This document shows, piece after piece, positions 33,636 through 42,686 of a stretch of 64,000 nt of DNA. Numbering within the stretch: position 1 is the stretch's first letter; each line of letters opens with the position of its first letter. This stretch comes from Chloracidobacterium sp. Lineage in GTDB: Bacteria > Acidobacteriota > Blastocatellia > Pyrinomonadales > Pyrinomonadaceae. Position numbers and translations under genes: made by a program. Where the stretch lies: NCBI GenBank assembly GCA_016706275.1, contig JADJJY010000001.1, positions 1 through 64,000 of the forward strand. The letters are read 5' to 3'. The notes beneath the pieces are model-generated. The model made no database searches. It saw only the letters and a program-made list of their open reading frames with translations, and was not told the origin of the DNA.

Positions 33636-36109
33636 CTCACATTAAAATATACGACCTGTGCGATATGCACCACCATCAGTACCAACATCAACGACGTAAA
33701 AAGTACGTGCGGCGGCAGCCATAGCTTGAGTAGTTTGTGGAGGTAACAAAGAGCATCGACACGGCGAAGCGTCGCGGCATTCTCAACCGCTTCCATCAGC
33801 CGTGCCTCGTCATTACGCGATAATCCGTCGGCATCATCTCTAAACCTAGCCCTCGCAGCCGCAAGCATCGACGGCAGGTCTTCGGTCCGTAAATACTGGC
33901 GGAAAAGATAACTGAGGCTCAGAAAACGGCGGCGAACTTTTCGTTCTATCAAGCGTTTGAGTTCGGGGTTGTCGGTCTGTTCGCTGGCTTGGACCATCTG
34001 TGCACGCAGCTCTTCGCGGCGGGCTTCGAGGTCTTCGATCAGCAGCGGCTCGCGTTCGATGCGCGTCATAAAACGCGGCACGATCAAGTAACACAACGCT
34101 CCGAAAATGCCCGAAAATATCACCATGTCAAACGAGATCATCAGACACGTTGTCAGCAGTCCACCTGTTTTTGCACCACCATGGACGAGCAACACCACCC
34201 CGGCCAACACACCGAGATAGATATGCGACAGCATCCAGTAACGCAACGCCCCGGCCCGCCGACGATAGACCTTTTTGCGAAGCGGATACGCCATCACCCA
34301 AACGATGCCACCAAGTCCGGCAAGTCCGGTCAGCCAACGCATGGTGACCCATGAGCCCTCAATAAGGGCAATGTCTTGTGAATATTTATACGTCGACCAC
34401 CCCGCCGCGCCGCCGAGGATTACAACCAACAAAGTGCCGAGGATGTGCCAGATCCATGACCTGAGATCAAATTTGTGTATGTTGACGCCGATCGCGTGGG
34501 TCTTGCTCCGTTGGATCAAGCCGATCGATTCGTTGACCTCGTCGAAATATTCACGCGGATTGACGCGGAGTAGCGCTCCCGTCGGGCAGTTTTCCTCGCA
34601 CGAATATGCTGCGGTTTTGGCTGTTGGCGGATTAAGTCCAGTGTTGTTGCAGAGATTGCATTTGATCGCGAGTAGATTTTCGGTCTGCGTGACGGGCGGC
34701 GGTATTTTTTCCTTGGTCAATTTGAACGGCGACAAAAGCGATGCCAGACGGCTCTGTTCCGGACCGGCCTTAGAACTGTCACGCACGATCATTGAGATCG
34801 CATCGTATGGACACTGCGTCGCACAATCGCCGCAGCCGATGCAGGTGACGGGATTGATGTCGATCTCGCCATTCGGGAAACGCGCGATCGCACCAGTTGG
34901 GCACCCGGTCAGGCATTCGGCATCCTGACAGTGCATACAAACGGACGGGACGAGGATGCTCTGGGTCGCGGCTTTGTTCGGCTTGAACGGACGTTCGATA
35001 TGTATACCGCGACGCACCAGCCGCGAATTGCCGTGAACGTGATGACACGCGAGCGAGCAATTTCCGCAGCGGATGCATTTTGCCATGTCCATCACGAGCA
35101 GATTAACGCCGTCAACAACGCCGGTCTCGATCTCTTTTGTCATCGCCGTCACGACACGTGCGTCCGACGGGTGCTCAGGGATCGCGGCTCCATTGCCGGT
35201 CGAGCTTTTTAGGAACGGTACAACCGCGGAGCTTAGCTCTTTATCATCTCGCAACCGGCTGATCGCGACCTCAATGACCTCGGCACGGCCGCGAACGACC
35301 GCGGTATATTTCCAGTCGCCCTCAACATCGACGGCATCGAGTCCCAGACACGTTCCAGCTCCGATGAAATCGAGCCCGACCGATTCGTCCGATTCGAGCA
35401 AGAGATCGGCGGCCTTTGGATTAAACTCGACGCCGCTAACACGCTGGATCCAGCCGTTTCGGACAAACACGAGCCGGTTGACCGGATCGCCCTCGCGGAA
35501 AAGCACATAGTCCTTTTCATAAACAGCAAAGCGGGCGGCGTCGTCCAAACGCCGCAACAGAGCCGGTTCGATGTCGGCCTTAGTAAAATCTTTGATCTCG
35601 TTAAGCGTGAGCGAGAGCCCGTAAGCGCGGTAATTGCGGTCGAGAGCCCGGCCAAATTTTGGCTGTTTGCGAAGCAGACGGATCGCCGGGCGTGTAAATT
35701 CGAGGACGAGTGCGGGTTCCGCTCCATCCGCAACTGAAACCGTGGCCGTTCGCGGAGTTCCGGAAAGCAGGGCCATCTCACCAAACGAGTTCCCCGCCGG
35801 TATCTCGCCGACCTTTTTTTGTTTATTACCGTCGGCTATCGAGGCGTCGAGACGGCCTTCGACGAGGATGTAAAAAATGCTGCTTTCCCAAGTGTTTTCT
35901 TTGACGATGATCTCGCCGGGCTGAAATTCAAGCAGTCGGACGTATGGCCCGACCTGTTTGCCCCGATAGCTGCGGCCAAACAAAATGATATCCATGTCGA
36001 GCTCGTTCCTAAACTCGCCGTTCGGTAGTTGGGCGACAAGCTCAGAAACGATATCAACATTGCGAAACGCCTCGATAACTTTCGAGTGGTTTTCGATTAC
36101 ACGTGGCAT
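33632..36109 (-). CDS. Double cNMP-binding-like, multi-[4Fe-4S] membrane protein
   Basis: 825 residues. Two cyclic-nucleotide-binding-like domains come first: about 55-150 (LEFQPGEIIVKENTWESSIFYILVEGRL, GNSFGEMALLSGTPRTATVSV, the usual GEMALL phosphate loop) and about 185-300. Then a HybA/NrfC-type ferredoxin part: CIRCGNCSLACHHVHG, CMHCQDAECLTGCPTGAI, CIGCGDCATQCPYDAI and CNLCNNTG with CEENCPTGAL, enough for four clusters. The C-terminal third has about five to six membrane helices with several His (YWMLSHIYLGVLAGVVLLVHG), which could bind heme b or meet quinone. It probably links the quinone pool or the FAD subunit to periplasmic cytochromes under control of a cytoplasmic ligand. Confidence 0.8.
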   Translation of the reverse strand: MPRVIENHSKVIEAFRNVDIVSELVAQLPNGEFRNELDMDIILFGRSYRGKQVGPYVRLLEFQPGEIIVKENTWESSIFYILVEGRLDASIADGNKQKKVGEIPAGNSFGEMALLSGTPRTATVSVADGAEPALVLEFTRPAIRLLRKQPKFGRALDRNYRAYGLSLTLNEIKDFTKADIEPALLRRLDDAARFAVYEKDYVLFREGDPVNRLVFVRNGWIQRVSGVEFNPKAADLLLESDESVGLDFIGAGTCLGLDAVDVEGDWKYTAVVRGRAEVIEVAISRLRDDKELSSAVVPFLKSSTGNGAAIPEHPSDARVVTAMTKEIETGVVDGVNLLVMDMAKCIRCGNCSLACHHVHGNSRLVRRGIHIERPFKPNKAATQSILVPSVCMHCQDAECLTGCPTGAIARFPNGEIDINPVTCIGCGDCATQCPYDAISMIVRDSSKAGPEQSRLASLLSPFKLTKEKIPPPVTQTENLLAIKCNLCNNTGLNPPTAKTAAYSCEENCPTGALLRVNPREYFDEVNESIGLIQRSKTHAIGVNIHKFDLRSWIWHILGTLLVVILGGAAGWSTYKYSQDIALIEGSWVTMRWLTGLAGLGGIVWVMAYPLRKKVYRRRAGALRYWMLSHIYLGVLAGVVLLVHGGAKTGGLLTTCLMISFDMVIFSGIFGALCYLIVPRFMTRIEREPLLIEDLEARREELRAQMVQASEQTDNPELKRLIERKVRRRFLSLSYLFRQYLRTEDLPSMLAAARARFRDDADGLSRNDEARLMEAVENAATLRRVDALCYLHKLLKLWLPPHVLFTSLMLVLMVVHIAQVVYFNVR

Positions 36110-36140
36110 CGCAGTTTGGACTGTTCGAGAAAATTAAGGT

Positions 36141-36590
36141 TTAACCAAAACGCGACCACAGGGCAAGCCCTACCAGGATCGCAGCGACTAACAAAATCAG
36201 CAAAAGCAACCACCCAACTACGCCAGAGATGGCCCATTTATTGCCGCTCGCCGGCTTTTCCACCGCGGCAGCCGGGATAACGGCAGCGCCAGTATCGATC
36301 GGCTGCAAAATCTGATGCATCGGCTGCACGGTCGGTTGAACAGCAGGCTCGATAACCTGTGGTGTCGTCGGCTCAGTCTTTTTATTAGGGGTATCCGAAA
36401 TATTCAGCCCCATGTCCGACAGCATCTGGTTATACATCGTCTGGCCAAACTGCATCGTTCCGTCCATGCTCTCGTAGGCAGACTCTTCTTCACGCTGCTT
36501 TTCTTCGACCAAGACATTGCCGCACTCGGGGCAAAATGCTTTTGCCTCATCGACCATTTCGCTGCATTTGTCACATTGCCTGAGAGCCAT
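36141..36590 (-). CDS. Zinc-ribbon protein with C-terminal membrane anchor
   Basis: 149 residues. Residues 5-24 form a zinc ribbon (CDKCSEMVDEAKAFCPECG), the middle is a Glu- then Pro/Gln/Thr-rich linker (EEKQREEESAYE, QVIEPAVQPTVQPMHQ), and the C-terminus is one membrane helix (GVVGWLLLLILLVAAILVGLALW). This zinc-ribbon plus tail-anchor layout is common in small bacterial proteins of unknown role. It sits between the cytochrome gene at 36596 and the cNMP/Fe-S gene, all on one strand with short gaps, so it is part of the same operon, perhaps as an assembly factor. Confidence 0.7.
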   Translation of the reverse strand: MALRQCDKCSEMVDEAKAFCPECGNVLVEEKQREEESAYESMDGTMQFGQTMYNQMLSDMGLNISDTPNKKTEPTTPQVIEPAVQPTVQPMHQILQPIDTGAAVIPAAAVEKPASGNKWAISGVVGWLLLLILLVAAILVGLALWSRFG

Positions 36591-36595
36591 TTGAC

Positions 36596-37273
36596 TTAGT
36601 TGGCCTTATGACAGATCGTGCAGTCTTTGGACGTGGAAAAGCCCGCCTTCTTTTTCAATTCGGGCCGCAATTTGAACGCTGCATCATGACAAGTATTGCA
36701 ATTGATATGATATGCAAGCTCATTATTTAGATCTTTTTTGATCGATTTGTCACCATCCGTATATGTCGCCGTGGGCATTTCTTTGCCTTCCGGGACATTG
36801 CCGTCCTGAAAATGACAGGTGCGGCACTCACTGACCTTTTGCGGCGAGCCTTTCCACGATTCGAACGTCAGCGTAACGTCGCGTTCCGACGTCAAAAGCG
36901 GCGGTTTAAGAGCCGATTTTGGCTGGTCCGTATGATGACACTCGACGCAGCCGACGACCGATTTGCCGTCCGGGCTATACATCTGAAAGGCGTGGTTCTC
37001 GTGGTCAAACGCGGCGTCGCCATATTCTGAAAGGCTGTCTTTGCTAAGCGTAAATGACTTTGTGATCTTTTTACCGTCACCGCCGGATGCTGGAGTAGCC
37101 GCCGGGGCCGTATTTGCCGGTTTGTTGGCATTTGCCGCCGCCGGCGTGGGCGTTGGCTCACCCTTTGCAAACACTCTCGTACCCGCCGCCGATGGACCAA
37201 AACTATTCAGTAATAATCCAAGAACAAATACTCCGAAAACGGTGATAACAAATAGTTTGATCGAATTCTTCAT
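36596..37273 (-). CDS. Tetraheme class III-type cytochrome c
   Basis: 225 residues from the ATG at 37273, chosen because the signal peptide (MKNSIKLFVITVFGVFVLGLLL) starts there. A Thr/Pro/Ala/Asn-rich linker leads to the heme part: DHENHAFQMYSPDGKSVVGCVECHH, SECRTCHF, INCNTCHD and DCTICHK, four CxxCH sites with His-rich spacing as in cytochrome c3/c7 proteins. It would be a periplasmic electron carrier between the larger multiheme proteins and the membrane complex. Confidence 0.85.
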   Translation of the reverse strand: MKNSIKLFVITVFGVFVLGLLLNSFGPSAAGTRVFAKGEPTPTPAAANANKPANTAPAATPASGGDGKKITKSFTLSKDSLSEYGDAAFDHENHAFQMYSPDGKSVVGCVECHHTDQPKSALKPPLLTSERDVTLTFESWKGSPQKVSECRTCHFQDGNVPEGKEMPTATYTDGDKSIKKDLNNELAYHINCNTCHDAAFKLRPELKKKAGFSTSKDCTICHKAN

Positions 37274-37381
37274 AGCTTTTCCGCACTTAAATATGTGCAC
37301 CTATTAGAACCTCTTTTAGTCCCGAATGTCAATGTTTTCAAAGATGCTCAAAATAGGGGTTTAAGTTGCGAAATATTCAAA

Positions 37382-38296
37382 TTATTTTTCGGGCGGAGCG
37401 GTTTCGTCAGGCACGGTTTCCGGGGGTAAGGCTGAGAAACCCGAGCCTTTGTGACAGCGTACGCAGCTGCCGACATCGAGCGGGTTATTTCCGGTAAACG
37501 CCCGCCGCCCATTGTGGCAAGCTAGGCAGTTGGTACCCGGAGCGGCACGATGCTGGAGCACGGCGATCGATGTCACCTGACGCCCCATCGGTGCTCCGTT
37601 AACTACATTGTGGCAATCGTTACAGCCTATGCCCCTCGCATGATCGCCGTGGCGAAAGAGTGCCTTAAAATTATATTCAGACTGCAGCGTCCGGTTGTAC
37701 GGAGCCAGTGCGTGACAGACGTTGCACGAACCGATCTTGCTCTCGGGCGTGTGACAGGCGTAACAAGTGCTGTGCGTATCGATACCTGACGGTATTGACT
37801 GGCCGGGGCCCGACGGTGAATGACACGCCGCGCAACCTTGGGCGGGGCGGCCCTTGCCCGAATCGTGCGCCGCGTGGTTAAACTTCATGTTAAAGCCCTC
37901 TTTGAACCGCGTCGTAAATGCACGCATCGTCGGCGGGGTCGTATCCATCTTGTCGTGACAGATCGAGCACATCGCGGGCTTTTCGCCGGGGTTTGTGAAC
38001 TGGCTGAGGTGGCAACCGACACACGAATCGTGTCCGGCATATTCGAGTTGTTTTTGTTTGCTCTCGCGCCTGTGGCATGAAACGCAGTCAAACTGTTTAT
38101 GCTCAGCGATGGTGTGCGAAAATTTTGAAAAAGTCGAGTCAGAGGCTTTGATCACCGGTGGCTCGGGCGTTTCGGCGGCGGTCAGCGGCACGTTAGCCTT
38201 TTCGCCCTGTTTAAGACAGCTTGCCGCAAATACGAGCAAGGCCGCCAATAAAAAAGCAGCCTTGATCGCATTTCTCTTGCTCGCAGCAGTTCTCAT
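37382..38296 (-). CDS. Nine-heme cytochrome c lipoprotein
   Basis: 304 residues. The N-terminus is a lipoprotein signal (AAFLLAALLVFAASC, Cys near 27). Nine CxxCH sites follow (CVSCH, CVGCH, CSICH, CAACH, CYACH, CNVCH, CNDCH, CLACH, CVRCH) with many extra His for sixth ligands, for example FSHTIAEHKQFD and FNHAAHD. It should sit on the periplasmic side of a membrane as an electron conduit. Its start overlaps the stop of the other nine-heme gene by four bases, so the pair is made together. Confidence 0.88.
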   Translation of the reverse strand: MRTAASKRNAIKAAFLLAALLVFAASCLKQGEKANVPLTAAETPEPPVIKASDSTFSKFSHTIAEHKQFDCVSCHRRESKQKQLEYAGHDSCVGCHLSQFTNPGEKPAMCSICHDKMDTTPPTMRAFTTRFKEGFNMKFNHAAHDSGKGRPAQGCAACHSPSGPGQSIPSGIDTHSTCYACHTPESKIGSCNVCHALAPYNRTLQSEYNFKALFRHGDHARGIGCNDCHNVVNGAPMGRQVTSIAVLQHRAAPGTNCLACHNGRRAFTGNNPLDVGSCVRCHKGSGFSALPPETVPDETAPPEK

Positions 38297-39387
38297 TTAC
38301 TAAGTATTAATCGATGGCTTTCCGGCACATCATAACGGCCGATCGCGGATGTGTGACAGTAGGTACAGCCGACAGGTTTGTCTTTTGACCCATCACGTTC
38401 GGCCACCTCGATATTGAGTATTCGCTTAAACTTTTCGCCGTTTTCCTGCCCGTTCACATGACAAATGGCACAGGCGTAGACCGGAACATCCGCTTTTTTC
38501 AACGCGTTGACATCCGCATTTTGCGTTATCCGTTGATGGCAGCTAGTACAGTCTTTGACCGAGTGATCCTTACGTTCGTGGTCAAATTTTAACGAGTAGC
38601 GTTTGATCTCGTCTGACTTAAAATAAGGGGTCGCCGGAGCGTGACACCCGGCACAGCTCATCTTGTCTTTTGGCAGATTCTTAAATTGATAATGACAGGT
38701 AAAACACGACTCGTGTCCGGTCGGCGAACTTTTAAAAAATGACGCGACGACCGGACGGTCAAAGACATCGGCGATCAATGCGGACTTTGCCGCAAGCGAA
38801 GCCAGTGTCTGCGGAACGTATTTTGGCATCGCGGTAGCCGTTGTATGGCATATCGCGCAACTGTAATATTTCGCCTTGTCCTTATCGTCGTCAACCGGCC
38901 GCGAATACGACGCGTTAACAAAATGTGCGACGGCGTACGTCGTCGTCTGTTTGTTCGAAGCGATGAGATCCTGATGAACGTCATGCGGAAAAATGGTCGT
39001 GAACTGGCTTTTATGCGATTTTATCGGAAATGCCAGCACGGCCTTCGCCCGCATCGTCGGCACCGTGTGGCAAGTGCCGCAAAATGCCCCGCCGTTGCTA
39101 TAAATGTCGCGCGTGTGACAACCAAAACACGATGTGTGCGAAGGGAAAGTAGCAACATCAGGATAGGCATCGAGCTTATCACGGCGTGGCGATGTCCAGT
39201 TTTTGGTCGGCAACGCGTGGCACGACGCACAGTTGCTGTATTTGCCGTCTTTGTGAGCCTTGGTCTCGTGCGAAAATACGCCCAGACGCCGCTGGGCACT
39301 TGACGTACTCAAAACCCCGCTCGCAAAAAATGCGGCAACGGCGATCACAAGCAAAATTCTTAGGTAGTTTTTCACTTTGCCGGACAC
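38293..39387 (-). CDS. Nine-heme cytochrome c, secreted
   Basis: 364 residues. Signal peptide or anchor LRILLVIAVAAFFASGVLSTSSAQ (about 9-32), then nine CxxCH sites (CASCH, CFGCH, CGTCH, CAICH, CFTCH, CAGCH, CTSCH, CAICH, CTYCH). Pairs such as FDHERKDHSVKDCTSCH show the His-rich c7-type spacing. It overlaps the preceding gene by 16 bases and the following by four, inside the cytochrome operon. Likely a periplasmic electron-transfer protein; no catalytic site can be assigned. Confidence 0.88.
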   Translation of the reverse strand: MSGKVKNYLRILLVIAVAAFFASGVLSTSSAQRRLGVFSHETKAHKDGKYSNCASCHALPTKNWTSPRRDKLDAYPDVATFPSHTSCFGCHTRDIYSNGGAFCGTCHTVPTMRAKAVLAFPIKSHKSQFTTIFPHDVHQDLIASNKQTTTYAVAHFVNASYSRPVDDDKDKAKYYSCAICHTTATAMPKYVPQTLASLAAKSALIADVFDRPVVASFFKSSPTGHESCFTCHYQFKNLPKDKMSCAGCHAPATPYFKSDEIKRYSLKFDHERKDHSVKDCTSCHQRITQNADVNALKKADVPVYACAICHVNGQENGEKFKRILNIEVAERDGSKDKPVGCTYCHTSAIGRYDVPESHRLILSK

Positions 39388-40130
39388 GCCTCCGTCTTAC
39401 AGATCTGCTGCTTGACCTCGGTGACCTGACATTTTGCGTTGGTCTTGAGCGGTAGCGGCACCTTGGAAAGGAATTTGTTTGGCCCGAGATCGGTCACCTC
39501 GCACGTCCAGACAAAACTCTTATCCCCCAGTTCGACCGGTATGATCGTCGAGACGAGATACTTTTGCCCCTTGTCGCTGACCGGCAGATCGACAAAATAC
39601 GCCTCGGCGGCGGTGATCGTCGCCTGGGTCGTCTGCAGAGGCTTGAGCCCGCCCAACACACGATCAACAAAAGCGCGTTGCTGATCGTAATATCCTGCGA
39701 CGAGCGGTGCATCGAGATTGTTAATTAGCCAGCTAAGAGCGAGTGCCGGCTTGCTATTATAGAGTGTCAACCCCTTTTTATAAGCGACGTCAAATTCCGG
39801 TACACCCGCAACCTCTCCTTGTAAAACCGGGCGGCAAAACGGGCCGTCGCAATTCTCTTGCTGCAGCCAGCACATAAACGCCGGGCTTGCCTTAGCCTGT
39901 GTGTAATAGCAATCGCGTGATGTGAAAGCCGCCGATTTGATCCGGTCGAGAAGCTGTGTGTTTTCCTTAAGGCCACCGTTGAATAGATAAAATCGCTTGC
40001 GTGCGAGCTTGAGCTTATCGCCCGATTTTATAGGCTTTGCCTGTATCAATATAGAACCCGATCCGCCCGAAACCTGTGCCCCCGCAAAGACAAAAGCTCC
40101 CAGCATTAAGATGAGCAGGATCGAACGCAT
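39372..40130 (-). CDS. Secreted Cys-containing protein of the cytochrome operon, unknown
   Basis: 252 residues with a signal peptide (MRSILLILMLGAFVFAGAQ). The rest has about eight Cys, some in pairs (SRDCYYTQ, FMCWLQQENCDGPFCRP; KCQVTEVKQQICKTEACP), without CxxCH, so it binds no heme c. The family is not recognised. Overlap with the nine-heme gene and position at the head of the cytochrome block suggest a periplasmic structural or maturation partner. Confidence 0.6.
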   Translation of the reverse strand: MRSILLILMLGAFVFAGAQVSGGSGSILIQAKPIKSGDKLKLARKRFYLFNGGLKENTQLLDRIKSAAFTSRDCYYTQAKASPAFMCWLQQENCDGPFCRPVLQGEVAGVPEFDVAYKKGLTLYNSKPALALSWLINNLDAPLVAGYYDQQRAFVDRVLGGLKPLQTTQATITAAEAYFVDLPVSDKGQKYLVSTIIPVELGDKSFVWTCEVTDLGPNKFLSKVPLPLKTNAKCQVTEVKQQICKTEACPAK

Positions 40131-40151
40131 ATAAAAAAGCCGTTAGTCTAT

Positions 40152-41810
40152 TTATAGAAAAGGCCGGGCCGGAAACTTCAAAAAAGGCAGCCGCACGCCG
40201 CGAACAAAAAACTTATCCGACCACATCCCTTGCGGCGGTGCAAAATTATTGGCCCCGCCGGCCGCTATCAGGTCGTCCTGATCGATACCGTCGCCACTGA
40301 CGCCGATCGCTCCGACCAGCACATTTCCGCGATAGAGAGGTATGCCGCCCGCAAATATTTGTATGCCGTTTCGCACCTCGGGTATTGCCGAACACGGACA
40401 CGCGACCGGGATTGAAACTCCGCCTCGCGGGCTACGACCCTTTATTCTCGGAGCGCAAGGCGTCGTCAAAGCTGTCCGTATCAGATCCAACTGCAGGCCG
40501 TCGTTAAACGGACTCCAATTTGTCAAAGAGGTGCTAAACGGCCCCTCTTGCGTAAAATTGATCCCATCCGGAAAAAGTGGCCTGTGCAAATAACCAATGC
40601 TGCGGTCGCTAAAGGCGATGTTGCCTGTCAGTGATAAACCATCGGCATTTGCCCGCGTCACGTATGAGCCAAAACCGGCGGTGGTCAGCTTTGAGCCCGC
40701 ATCCGTTCGGGCAAAGAAATTTGAAGTCCGGGCTTTTTGCACCGAAACGTCCAAGCCAAAAACCGGAGCGTCAAGTTGACGAAAGATGCCCAACACGTTG
40801 CCATTAGTATCTACGACTGCAACGGTCACGCGGGCGTTGCTGCCCAGCGGTTGGCGAATACCGGCTCGCGTCATATTTGCATAACCTGCGGCCGCCCCGA
40901 GTATCTGGTTCACTTCGGCGGCGGTCAGATTTGATCCGGCTACGGTCGGAAATCGTACGCTCGATTGCCCGCTGACGCCGTTTAAGGTCGTCGGCACAAA
41001 ATCGCTCACGGGAGTCGCGATCACCGGGCTCGTCACCGCTCCGGGCAGGCTACCAAACGGCGTTGTCGGCACCACCGGAGGATTCGTGACATTTGCCCAA
41101 GGCAAACGGATGCCCTCGACCAAAATATTGTCGGCACGGATGAGTGCCGGCGACTCGAACCCGCGTGCCGCCGCAAATGCGATGATCTCTTCAGCCGATT
41201 GATCGTTGTCGATCGGGTCGCGGTCGATCGTATAGAGCCCGTCGCCTTCGATGCCGACGCCGCCCACCGCCACGCCGTTCTTATATAAAGGTATGCCGCC
41301 GGGGTCACCCGAAAGGCCCAAAGGCAGTCCCGCGATAGCAACATCCGAGCAGGCAAGCGTAGAGAACTGAACCCCGTAAAGCGGCCCGCCGGGACGATTG
41401 TCGATACCGGGCGGAAAATGTTCCTGAATGATAAAGCTTGCCGTCCGCGTGGTAAAGGCGTTGCCGCCCGTCGAAAACAGCCCGGCGGTTCCCGCTTTTG
41501 AGTGCGACGCCGCTGGCGACGCTACCAGCAGATTCTCCAGCCCCTGCCCCGCCGTTCCGACACTGCGGATCAGCGTCATTGGGGGGGCGCCCGTCATTAC
41601 AAAGGTGCCGAGCAGATGCCCCTCTTTATCCGTAACCGAAACTGTGACTTTTTGATTGAGTGAAACTGCGGTCGAAACCGCCTGTGCGATGACCGTCTGG
41701 ACATCCGCCAACGTCAGCGTCTGAGCCCTCGCCGACAACCCCACGGCCAGCAAGACCATGAAGCCGCCCAAAACCCTTAACCCTACAGTCCAGAATAATT
41801 TGTTCTTCAT
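40152..41810 (-). CDS. Secreted protein with two GlcG/HbpS-like domains
   Basis: 552 residues with a signal peptide ending ALA-like (LLAVGLSARAQ, about 30). Two copies of the GlcG/HbpS (DUF336) fold: about 30-230 (TLADVQTVIAQAVSTAVSLNQKVTVSVTDKEGHLLGTF ... GIPLYKNGVAVGGVGIEGDG) and about 290-540 (LTAAEVNQILGAAAGYANMTRAGIRQ...VTVAVVDTNGNVLGIF ... GIPLYRGNVLVGAIGVSGDGIDQDD). Members bind heme or small cofactors. It is 20 bases upstream of the cytochrome operon on the same strand, so it may handle heme for the cytochromes. Confidence 0.75.
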   Translation of the reverse strand: MKNKLFWTVGLRVLGGFMVLLAVGLSARAQTLTLADVQTVIAQAVSTAVSLNQKVTVSVTDKEGHLLGTFVMTGAPPMTLIRSVGTAGQGLENLLVASPAASHSKAGTAGLFSTGGNAFTTRTASFIIQEHFPPGIDNRPGGPLYGVQFSTLACSDVAIAGLPLGLSGDPGGIPLYKNGVAVGGVGIEGDGLYTIDRDPIDNDQSAEEIIAFAAARGFESPALIRADNILVEGIRLPWANVTNPPVVPTTPFGSLPGAVTSPVIATPVSDFVPTTLNGVSGQSSVRFPTVAGSNLTAAEVNQILGAAAGYANMTRAGIRQPLGSNARVTVAVVDTNGNVLGIFRQLDAPVFGLDVSVQKARTSNFFARTDAGSKLTTAGFGSYVTRANADGLSLTGNIAFSDRSIGYLHRPLFPDGINFTQEGPFSTSLTNWSPFNDGLQLDLIRTALTTPCAPRIKGRSPRGGVSIPVACPCSAIPEVRNGIQIFAGGIPLYRGNVLVGAIGVSGDGIDQDDLIAAGGANNFAPPQGMWSDKFFVRGVRLPFLKFPARPFL

Positions 41811-41882
41811 GATGGCTAAAAATATCTACCATTTAGCCTTAATAGTCAAGCTTTTGGCCGCCCCTGTTTACATCGTCCCAAC

Positions 41883-41908
41883 AAAAAAAGAGCGTGGAAC
41901 TCACGCTC
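41883..41908 (-). terminator. Rho-independent terminator of the Spy-like gene
   Basis: GAGCGTG (41890-41896) and CACGCTC (41902-41908) form the stem; read on the minus strand it is followed by a run of seven T (41889-41883). Confidence 0.8.
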
Positions 41909-41940
41909 CACGCCCGTTTGTCTTTTCCTGAAAAAACCGC

Positions 41941-42531
41941 TTAGTTATCTTTCGGCTTATCCGTGGTCGTTGCCGGTTTTGTACCGCGTTCTTTGCGACG
42001 TTCTTCGAATTTGAGCTTGCGCTCTGCAAAACGCTGTTTCATCTCGGCCTTGCGGGTCTCGATCTTAGCCTTTTGCTCGACGGTCAGGACGTTCAGGATC
42101 TGCTCGTGAGCAGCTTTCATCTTTGCCTGACGCTGTTCGCGAAACGCTTTCATGCGGTTTTGCTGTTCAACAGTTAGGGCCGTTCCGGCCTTGCGTGATT
42201 CGTGGATAGCTTTTAGCTCAGCCATTGTCGCCGCGTCGGGCTTGTTACCCTCGCGAATAGCCTTGATCTGAGCTTTCTGTGCGTCGGTCAGGTCAATGCC
42301 GCGCATCAGCATTCGGGCGCCCATCATGTGACGCATTTTGCCGTGACGTCCGCCAAAACCCTCGCGTCCCATACGCTTGCCAAAGCCGCGTTCGCCTTTG
42401 TGACGCTCGACCTTGTCCGGTGTAGTCGTCGTGGTCGTTGCTTTACCGTCCTGTGCAAAGCTGACCGTCGAAAACATTGCGATACCCAATATTATTGAAA
42501 GAACTGAAATGAATTTAGTTTTTGATGACAT
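41941..42531 (-). CDS. Spy/CpxP-like periplasmic LTxxQ protein
   Basis: 196 residues. Signal peptide ISVLSIILGIAMFSTVSFAQ, a Thr-rich then Gly/Arg/Met-rich segment (GERGFGKRMGREGFGGRHGKMRHMMG), and three LTxxQ-type repeats: LTDAQKAQIKAIREG, LTVEQQNRMKAFREQ and LTVEQKAKIETRKAEMK, in a mostly helical basic protein. Spy/CpxP relatives are periplasmic chaperones or metal-stress sensors. It is a single gene with its own terminator, divergent from dxs. Confidence 0.75.
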   Translation of the reverse strand: MSSKTKFISVLSIILGIAMFSTVSFAQDGKATTTTTTPDKVERHKGERGFGKRMGREGFGGRHGKMRHMMGARMLMRGIDLTDAQKAQIKAIREGNKPDAATMAELKAIHESRKAGTALTVEQQNRMKAFREQRQAKMKAAHEQILNVLTVEQKAKIETRKAEMKQRFAERKLKFEERRKERGTKPATTTDKPKDN

Positions 42532-42686
42532 TTTTTTACCTCTATATTTTTATTAAGCTTTCGCTTGTCGCTATCTATGACGCAACGCCTCGGCGAAAGG
42601 TCGAAATAATTTTGTTTATATTATGTAAAGAAATGTAAGCCGCAAAGGTGTAAATGCTCAATGGTAAATGGTAAATTGAGAAAGCA

